Source: Cupriavidus sp. D384 (GTDB taxonomy: Bacteria; Pseudomonadota; Gammaproteobacteria; Burkholderiales; Burkholderiaceae). From it: a DNA stretch of 64,000 nucleotides. Below are positions 58,690 to 64,000 of the stretch, piece after piece. Positions within the stretch are counted from its first letter, which is position 1, and every line of letters starts with the position of its first letter. A program made the position numbers and the translations under genes. Location of the stretch: NCBI RefSeq assembly GCF_001652915.1, contig NZ_BBQI01000073.1:80967-144966 (forward strand), read 5' to 3'. The notes below the pieces were generated by a model. The model saw only the letters and a list, made by a program, of their open reading frames with translations. It did no database searches and was not told the origin of the DNA.

Positions 58690-58798
58690 TAGGTGAATTT
58701 GGTGCGCAACACGAGGGGCAATTTGCGAGTGGGATGTCGAAGGTCCCTTGCCTGACATGCCGACGGCGGCTACCCGTTGCAGAATCCTCTTCCCGTAA

Positions 58799-58819
58799 GC
58801 GGCAACATTCTGCCGCTTA
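58799..58819 (+). repeat. GCGGCA-N6-TGCCGCTTA repeat, copy A
   Basis: A hairpin-forming 21-base element (19 of 21 identical to copy B at 60723-60743). The two copies bracket the genes at 59019-59546 and 59633-60304. Confidence 0.6.
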
Positions 58820-59018
58820 TGTAGAGAAATCCCTGATAAGCGCCCCTTTTAGGGCGCCTACGGGAAGTGGACAGCATTGCCATGCTGGGCCTTACGGGTG
58901 CTGTCTCCGGCAACTGCGATTCCGAAGGTGAGAGTTTTTTCCAAGCTCTCTCACCTTTGAAGTTCTTGACAACGGAACTCGCCTTGCCTTAGCTCGAAGC
59001 AAAACTGCGGAGAGGGAA

Positions 59019-59546
59019 ATGACAACTCGAAAAGAAGAGAAAGCGCGTAGCAGGACGTGCAAGCGCGAGGAATATCGTGCCCTTGCTTATGACGAGTTAC
59101 CGGCCCTTGATCGCGAAGGCGCCTACATACTTCTCGCCAACAAGTTGCATGTGTGGAGCCCTACCGGCGCCACGGTAGGGCTTGTCGACGGCAATCACGG
59201 AACCTGCGTGCGCTTCGAGTACGTGAACTCCTACCTCGGAAATAAAGTTGGGGAGTGGCTGGACGATGCGTTTAGGAATGTCTCCCGGCCGTGTAGGCTC
59301 TACTCCGCGAGTGACCGGACAGTTAACCAAGGGGCTCTGGTCGCCTGGGGCGCAGCTCGTGGGGTTCCCGTTACCATCGCCCCGGCCTGCGCTTGGGCTG
59401 ATGCGGTATCGGCACTGGTTCCTTCTATGGTCGAAGTCATGAACGAGGCTATGATGGACGCAACGCCTGATCTTCGTAGTCAACGCCTTGAGCGTTGGCG
59501 AATCGAATACAATTCCCGACTTGAGTTGCCAGATTTCCGCGCTTAG
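59019..59546 (+). CDS. Hypothetical protein, 175 aa
   Basis: A 175-residue soluble protein from ATG 59019 with GGAGAGGGAA upstream. The composition is mixed with an early basic stretch and a central strand-rich part (YILLANKLHVWSPTGATVGLVDGNHGTCVRFEYVNSYLGNKVGEWL). No family recognised. It ends at a strong bidirectional terminator and is convergent with the next gene. Between repeat copies A and B. Confidence 0.7.
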   Translation: MTTRKEEKARSRTCKREEYRALAYDELPALDREGAYILLANKLHVWSPTGATVGLVDGNHGTCVRFEYVNSYLGNKVGEWLDDAFRNVSRPCRLYSASDRTVNQGALVAWGAARGVPVTIAPACAWADAVSALVPSMVEVMNEAMMDATPDLRSQRLERWRIEYNSRLELPDFRA

Positions 59547-59591
59547 GATCGAGCCCCATACGGCCACACGACAACCGTCGTTCACGCAAGC

Positions 59592-59617
59592 AAAAGAGCG
59601 CCCATGGGCGCTCTTTT
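59592..59617. terminator. Bidirectional terminator
   Basis: Twelve perfect base pairs AAAAGAGCGCCC / GGGCGCTCTTTT with A-run and T-run ends, shared by the convergent genes on both sides. Confidence 0.85.
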
Positions 59618-59632
59618 GAATTGGCTCATCGC

Positions 59633-60304
59633 TTACGGATGCACGCGGTCGGGATGCGCGCCCAGCATCGGCTCAATGATGAATACACCCATGCCAGTTT
59701 TCTCGTCTTCAGTCATCCAGGGAGGCGGAAAGTAGACTAGCCCGTTCTCCTTGACCAGGCTGAAGCACTCTCGGAGTTTGCAGTAATACTCGTAGAACTC
59801 CTTGTCGCCGGTGAGCCGTACCTTTGCATCCCACTCGTCAAAGTCCGCGCTCACCTTCGCGCAAGCAGCCGGCCCAAAGCACATCCCCCTGACGCCGTAC
59901 CGAAGAAGCTCCCAGAACGGCCCTCTTCCGTCAGACTCCGGGTACTTTTCCTTGTCCATCACCAAGTCGGAAACGTCGTTGCAGAACTCGATGATGCGCC
60001 GTGGTCCTCCGCCTAGCTCTACTCCCACGGTCAACTCAACCAGCTTTGCGCACCAGTCGAAAAAGTAGTAGTCGAACGAATACTCGAACAGACAGTAGTG
60101 GCTTAAGTTGCTCCACTCGTACTTGTAGATTGCCCCGATTTCCAAACCATCTGCCAGTTGCGGGTAGTCGGGCGGCGCTACGGCCAGTACAACGTTCTCC
60201 ATCGACTTACCTGTCACAGGGTCCTCATCCCACCACAGCCGATTCTGGGGTTGCCCCAGGTTCGTCAGGCCTTTGCATACAAGCATGTAGTTCTTGCTAG
60301 GCAT
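59633..60304 (-). CDS. Hypothetical protein, 223 aa
   Basis: A 223-residue acidic, aromatic-rich soluble protein (YEWSNLSHYCLFEYSFDYYFFDWCAKLVELTVGVELGGGPRR). No signal peptide, membrane span or recognised motif; several cysteines in scattered positions. ATG at 60304 lacks a strong ribosome-binding site. Probably cargo of the mobile region. Confidence 0.65.
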   Translation of the reverse strand: MPSKNYMLVCKGLTNLGQPQNRLWWDEDPVTGKSMENVVLAVAPPDYPQLADGLEIGAIYKYEWSNLSHYCLFEYSFDYYFFDWCAKLVELTVGVELGGGPRRIIEFCNDVSDLVMDKEKYPESDGRGPFWELLRYGVRGMCFGPAACAKVSADFDEWDAKVRLTGDKEFYEYYCKLRECFSLVKENGLVYFPPPWMTEDEKTGMGVFIIEPMLGAHPDRVHP

Positions 60305-60804
60305 CGTTCGTTACCACTCCATCAAATATTGGCAATGCCGGACTCAGCCCTTGGGCGTCACGCAGACGAATCCATGCGCGCGTAGCGCAGCGACTGTAGC
60401 CTCGGCTCTCGCACGCCACGCGAAGTGACATGCGGTGAGGTATATCTCTACGGAGCATTGATGACAGAGCGCCGGCACTCGATTTGCGCAACGTCGGTCA
60501 GCGTGAAAGTGGAAATAAGCCTGCGTGTCGCGGAGTTCTCGAGGTAAAAATTATTTTGTAACAGAGGCGAATCTGCCGTGTACGAGCATTGATGCTTGGC
60601 GACCGCAGCCTCCAAACACGCTCCAAGACAAGTCGCTGAGAGCAGTTTTGTGCGAGGCACGCATGGCGCCTTCACCGAGCAAGCAGCATCATTCTTCCCT
60701 TTGCGCTGACCCTTGGCGATATGCGGCAATTTTCTGCCGCTTACAGCAACGACGTCCGATATGAAGCCGCGCAGCCTTAGACGACATGGCGCTACACTCG
60801 AACG
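60305..60804. other. 500-base gap holding repeat copy B
   Basis: No gene is supported. Frames on both strands here are short or shadow the zinc-ribbon gene. It carries the second GCGGCA-N6-TGCCGCTTA repeat. Confidence 0.5.
60723..60743 (+). repeat. GCGGCA-N6-TGCCGCTTA repeat, copy B
   Basis: Same orientation as copy A, differing in two loop bases. Copies lie 1.9 kb apart. Confidence 0.6.
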
Positions 60805-60834
60805 ATGATTCCTCGGGGGAGCCCGCAGACAACC

Positions 60835-61050
60835 ATGAGCATTACAACCTTCCACGAAGGCGACAAAAGCCGCGCCATCTGCGCCCATTGCGGCCAACTT
60901 GTCAGCACGACTTTTGTTCGCCGTGATTTGCGGTTCATCGACGGCAAGGGTTCCGCCAACAACATCCTCGTTGCGATCTGCGATGAGTGCGGCGACGTCG
61001 TTGCTACGCCCACGCAGTCCACACCGGCAATTCGCTGGGCGCGCTCGTAG
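60835..61050 (+). CDS. Small zinc-ribbon protein (CxxC pairs)
   Basis: A 71-residue protein with two CxxCG knuckles, CAHCG (about residue 17) and CDECG (about 50), spaced as in a zinc ribbon similar to YgiT/MqsA-type N-terminal domains, but without an HTH part. GGGGAG lies upstream of ATG 60835; an ATG at 60805 is also in frame. Could bind nucleic acid or a partner protein. No partner toxin is visible. Confidence 0.6.
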   Translation: MSITTFHEGDKSRAICAHCGQLVSTTFVRRDLRFIDGKGSANNILVAICDECGDVVATPTQSTPAIRWARS

Positions 61051-61327
61051 ATTCGAACTCTCTTCAGGCCGCCGCCACGCAAGGCGGGCCAGGTCGCCAC
61101 ACGAGCGATCGCATACGCTTCTGCACATACAAAAGCCGCGCTCCCAGTTGCTGCACCTACAGTCCGCCATGACCGCTACGCTGTTCGTGTGGCTGACCAG
61201 GAAACGGCGTGTGCCCGCGCGGACCCGCGCCTGAAGTGCCAGCGAAGCGCAGCCCCTGGCTGCCCTTTCTCATCCATGGAGTTCGGACGTGTCCAATGCT
61301 GAAATCTCCCGACGACAAGGAGACCTT

Positions 61328-61516
61328 ATGGAACTCACCAGAATCGTTGTATGCGAGTGTGGAGTGCCGGCACGAGTCCGGGAGATTCCCTACGACTTGG
61401 GCGGTACGCCCCTGCGCGACTGGGCGCCGTGCCCATGGTGCTACCGGAAGATGTACGAGATGCAGGACGAAGGTGTAGTGCTCGTCGAGATGGTGACCGC
61501 GGACGAATGGGAGTAA
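61328..61516 (+). CDS. Small zinc-ribbon-like protein, 62 aa
   Basis: A 62-residue protein with CECG near residue 9 and CPWC near residue 34, again two CxxC pairs. AAGGAGACCTT precedes the ATG at 61328. An acidic C-terminus follows (MQDEGVVLVEMVTADEWE). Not recognised further. Second zinc-knuckle miniprotein within 0.5 kb. Confidence 0.6.
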   Translation: MELTRIVVCECGVPARVREIPYDLGGTPLRDWAPCPWCYRKMYEMQDEGVVLVEMVTADEWE

Positions 61517-61633
61517 CAGCGCCCAGACACTCGCCGCAGTGTGCCGAATGGCGGTGCCTTACAAACTTGGCCGGCGTGACGGACCCTAATCTGCTTTTAC
61601 CCCGGATCCTCCCGGTCCCCGGGGTTCTTCAGA

Positions 61634-61671
61634 TACGGCCGCACTTTCCTAGTAGTGCGGCCGTCTTTTTT
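61634..61671 (+). terminator. Rho-independent terminator
   Basis: ACGGCCGCACT / AGTGCGGCCGT arms around a nine-base loop, followed by CTTTTTTC. It ends the unit with the zinc-knuckle gene at 61328-61516. Confidence 0.85.
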
Positions 61672-61992
61672 CGAGAAACGTCGGGCTGGTGGCGAACCCC
61701 TGCGAGTGGAGAGACCGTACTCGCAGGCAAAAAAAGACCGGAGCGACGCGGGGGCATCATTCCGGTCCTGCGCAGCGGAGCACAAGTGGTGCAGCCTACC
61801 GCCGCGGACCAGAATTAAAACATATTGATTTCTGTTGTAAGTATCGTGAATATCAGGTGTTGCACCGCAGCAACGCGGAATTTGCAGATGTGACCTACTC
61901 CCACAGTTCGTGAACGACTGGTGAGATGAAAAGACCACCTAGCAGGCTAAGCTTGCGTCTAGCGCTTGCAAGAGCCCACACACTGATACCCC

Positions 61993-62238
61993 TTGAATCG
62001 CTGGAACCGACTTCTCCTTCAGGCTCTTCTTGCCACGACCCTCATCGTGGAAGCCGCCGTCGTGTCTCGCGGAATCTATCTCTTCGTTGCGCAACCGCCT
62101 GCGGCAGAGATGGAGGATGTCATCGACTTCGACCGACCACCCCAGGATTGCCCCGCTTTCCGTTGGGAACGTAGTGCCACGCCCGACCGGGAAATGGAGC
62201 GCAAAACGCAGAGAGCGGATGGCTGCCTCGAAACTTAG
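61993..62238 (+). CDS. Possible small membrane protein
   Basis: An 81-residue frame from a TTG at 61993 with one clear hydrophobic segment (LLLQALLATTLIVEAAVV) and an acidic tail. There is no ribosome-binding site, so the call is weak. Confidence 0.3.
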   Translation: MNRWNRLLLQALLATTLIVEAAVVSRGIYLFVAQPPAAEMEDVIDFDRPPQDCPAFRWERSATPDREMERKTQRADGCLET

Positions 62239-62330
62239 AAACTAAGGGAGCGGCATTGACCGCGCCCATGCACCCGCTTGCGCCCCTTGATCAAGAGCGA
62301 TGCGCCAGCCAGTTTCTTTGGACTGCTATG

Positions 62331-62849
62331 TTAGGGCCTAGCGCCGTCACGATAGCAACGAGGATTAACGCCGGCAGGCTCCAAACATCCATCCCAGTCC
62401 ATAGCGGGGGCAAAGTTCTTAAGATAGCCGCGACAGGTTCCATCAAGCGGCTTCCCATTTCGCATTGGAACTCGCGCCCAAGGATACCAAACGGAACCGG
62501 CAGCGAACGCTGATGCCGACAATTCGGTCGTGGTCCTCTTGCCTCGATAGCCTTGCACCTCACAAGCAAGCGAAACCGTGTGGTTACCTGGCAGAACCAT
62601 AACCTTCGCTGGTTTGCCGCCCTGATCAGGAACGGCCTGTCCGTCGACTGCCACCACGGTGACAGTCCAGAGCCGTTCGAACTGATTCTGGGGATTGACG
62701 GACATGTCTTCGACCATGAGGCTGACCAGCTCAGTCGTTGGCTTTTCGGCACCTTGGTACATCTTTAGCGGCGTGGCGAAGCGCGGGCCTCCAATCGCGC
62801 ATCCTGAAAGCACTACAGCTACCGGAAACATGCGAATTAGTCGTTGCAA
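62331..62849 (-). CDS. Putative outer-membrane lipoprotein
   Basis: A 172-residue protein from TTG 62849 with GGAG eight bases upstream. A short signal peptide (LQRLIRMFPVAVVLSGC) ends in the lipobox LSGC, so the mature protein starts with a lipidated Cys. The rest has strand-like character (VMVLPGNHTVSLACEVQGYRG), as in small envelope lipoproteins. Family unknown; probably cargo. Confidence 0.65.
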   Translation of the reverse strand: MQRLIRMFPVAVVLSGCAIGGPRFATPLKMYQGAEKPTTELVSLMVEDMSVNPQNQFERLWTVTVVAVDGQAVPDQGGKPAKVMVLPGNHTVSLACEVQGYRGKRTTTELSASAFAAGSVWYPWARVPMRNGKPLDGTCRGYLKNFAPAMDWDGCLEPAGVNPRCYRDGARP

Positions 62850-62999
62850 GTGAATCTCCAAAGTATGAAAAGTACAACGACTTAATATCGGACAGTCAAA
62901 CGAGTACTTTATCGAGCAACGTGCGCCCATAGGTTCCGTGGTAGCAAAATCGTGTCGCCTGAGCGTCCGTCATAAACACTCGGCCCACCTATACTGGGG

Positions 63000-63878
63000 A
63001 TGCAAAAACATCCTCACCTCCAAGCCGAACAAGCCGGCGCTCCTTCTCTCCTCAATATCCCAGCGTTGGCTGGGCCAATTTTGAAATGGCCTGGCGGGAA
63101 GACACAGCTCCTGCCGACGCTCCGCAGACTGTTGCCCGCCGGCAATCGCCTCGTGGAACCGTTCCTTGGCGGCGCAAGCGTGTTCTTGGGTACCGATTTT
63201 CCGAGCTATCTGCTGCTCGACGCCCATGTTGACCTCATCGGCATGTACAAGCAGATGGTGAAGCGCCCCGAGCGCGTCATCGAACTGGCACGACCGCTGT
63301 TCTCCCAGCAGGCAGCCAACGAGGAAATCTACCTCTTTATCCGCGAAGCATTCAATCAAGCCACGCCTCCCGACGTCCGCGCCGCGTATTTCCTCTATCT
63401 CAACAAGTTCGGGTTCAATGGACTGTCGCGGTACTCGGCAAAGGGCAACTTCAACGTGCCGTGGAATCGGGCTGTCCAGGCCCCGGCGCTGCCGGAAGAA
63501 AACATTCTTGCGTTCAGTGAGCGTGCGCGGGAAAAAGCGGTCATCGTGCAAGGCGATTTCACAGATGCATTCAAGCTCGCCGTGCCTGGCGACGTGATTT
63601 ACTGCGACCCGCCCTACGTCGACCTTGACGACGCACCGACTTTCACGAAGTACACAGCCGAAGGCTTCCCCCGAGAACGCCAACAGGAGTTGGCAGATTT
63701 GGCGCGCATCACTGCGGCCAGGGGCATCCCGGTCGTCATCTCGAATCACCTGACTAGCGAAACCCGAGAGCTGTATCGCGGCGCTGAGTGTCATGAGGTC
63801 GAAGTGCGACGAAGCGTAGCGGCACAAGCGAGCGACAGGAAAGCGGTAGTCGAAGGGATTTTCTTGTTTAAGGCATGA
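63000..63878 (+). CDS. Dam-like adenine-N6 DNA methyltransferase
   Basis: A 292-residue D12-class methyltransferase. Motif I WPGGKTQLL near residue 30 and VEPFLGGASVFLG bind S-adenosylmethionine; motif IV is YCDPPYVDLD. The target-recognition part between them is shorter than in Dam. No restriction endonuclease gene follows within the window, so it appears as an orphan or phage/plasmid-type enzyme. It may protect an element from restriction. Specificity (GATC or other) cannot be told from sequence. Confidence 0.85.
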   Translation: MQKHPHLQAEQAGAPSLLNIPALAGPILKWPGGKTQLLPTLRRLLPAGNRLVEPFLGGASVFLGTDFPSYLLLDAHVDLIGMYKQMVKRPERVIELARPLFSQQAANEEIYLFIREAFNQATPPDVRAAYFLYLNKFGFNGLSRYSAKGNFNVPWNRAVQAPALPEENILAFSERAREKAVIVQGDFTDAFKLAVPGDVIYCDPPYVDLDDAPTFTKYTAEGFPRERQQELADLARITAARGIPVVISNHLTSETRELYRGAECHEVEVRRSVAAQASDRKAVVEGIFLFKA

Positions 63879-64000
63879 GCCAGCCAAGTCGGTCCGCCCG
63901 CCAAAATTGGACGAAACCTAGCAGGCTGCTGAAGTACTGACCGCGCAAGCGGTGAGGCTTTCCCCCGCAAGCCCCGAGGTTCGCCGTTTTGCACAATCTG

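Noticed and set aside
58666..60743. Integron-like attC sites or a CRISPR array
   Set aside because: Only two copies of the hairpin repeat exist, spaced 1.9 kb, with no attC core sites and an integrase that is not of IntI type.
60448..61170. 240-aa minus-strand frame with many Cys
   Set aside because: Antisense to the zinc-ribbon gene and the repeat region; the Cys come from the complementary reading of Zn-motif codons.
62553..62768. 71-aa plus-strand frame
   Set aside because: Antisense to the lipoprotein gene and without a ribosome-binding site.

Overview
The window is high-GC beta-proteobacterial chromosome, most like Cupriavidus/Ralstonia (Burkholderiales). The pointers are the aerobic oxalate genes (oxc, several frc, oxlT), a paa cluster, three Bug/TctC-type solute receptors, many LysR and GntR regulators, and an acdS/acdR pair. 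No rRNA, tRNA or CRISPR array was seen.

Layout. (1) 0.36-19.4 kb: oxalate uptake and catabolism. It holds an oxalate/formate antiporter with LysR regulators, three formyl-CoA-transferase paralogues, oxalyl-CoA decarboxylase, two ATP-dependent CoA-ligase systems (an NDP-forming acyl-CoA synthetase and a SucCD-like pair), a FAH-family hydrolase, a FadR-type GntR regulator and a PanE-like reductase that probably reduces oxalyl-CoA to glyoxylate. Seven copies of one 15-bp imperfect palindrome lie upstream of seven of these transcription units and define a local regulon. (2) 19.6-30.5 kb: a TerC-like protein, then paaX divergent from paaABCDE-paaN-paaK and a DUF485/SSS permease pair, for phenylacetate breakdown. 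(3) 30.6-48.4 kb: carboxylate and amino-acid accessory metabolism. This includes an MFS carrier, a lipocalin, an RraA-like aldolase, a 2-hydroxyacid dehydrogenase, three Bug receptors, D-tartrate dehydratase, an IlvD/Edd dehydratase, a threonine-synthase-like enzyme and ACC deaminase, each with its own regulator. (4) 48.4-49.4 kb: a structured leader before a DUF427 gene, and a small conserved ORF.

(5) 49.4-64 kb: a lower-GC mobile region. It has a Tn7-like transposition module on the minus strand (fused TnsA-TnsB whose TnsA active site looks degenerate, TnsC ATPase, a TniQ relic, and TniQ). Upstream are three tightly packed ORFs I do not recognise, with a probable frameshift at a homopolymer. 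Then come a large tyrosine recombinase, unknown cargo genes, small zinc-ribbon proteins, a lipoprotein and a Dam-like DNA methyltransferase at the right edge.

How it fits together: oxalate enters through OxlT and is activated to oxalyl-CoA by CoA transfer or ATP-dependent ligation. Oxc decarboxylates it to formyl-CoA for energy, and the PanE-like reductase can pull part of it to glyoxylate for assimilation. The GntR protein encoded beside its own copy of the repeated operator is the best candidate regulator. In the mobile region, loss of TnsA nicking would favour replicative transposition, which needs a resolvase; the neighbouring tyrosine recombinase and an inverted repeat upstream of it could supply that. 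This last point is inference.
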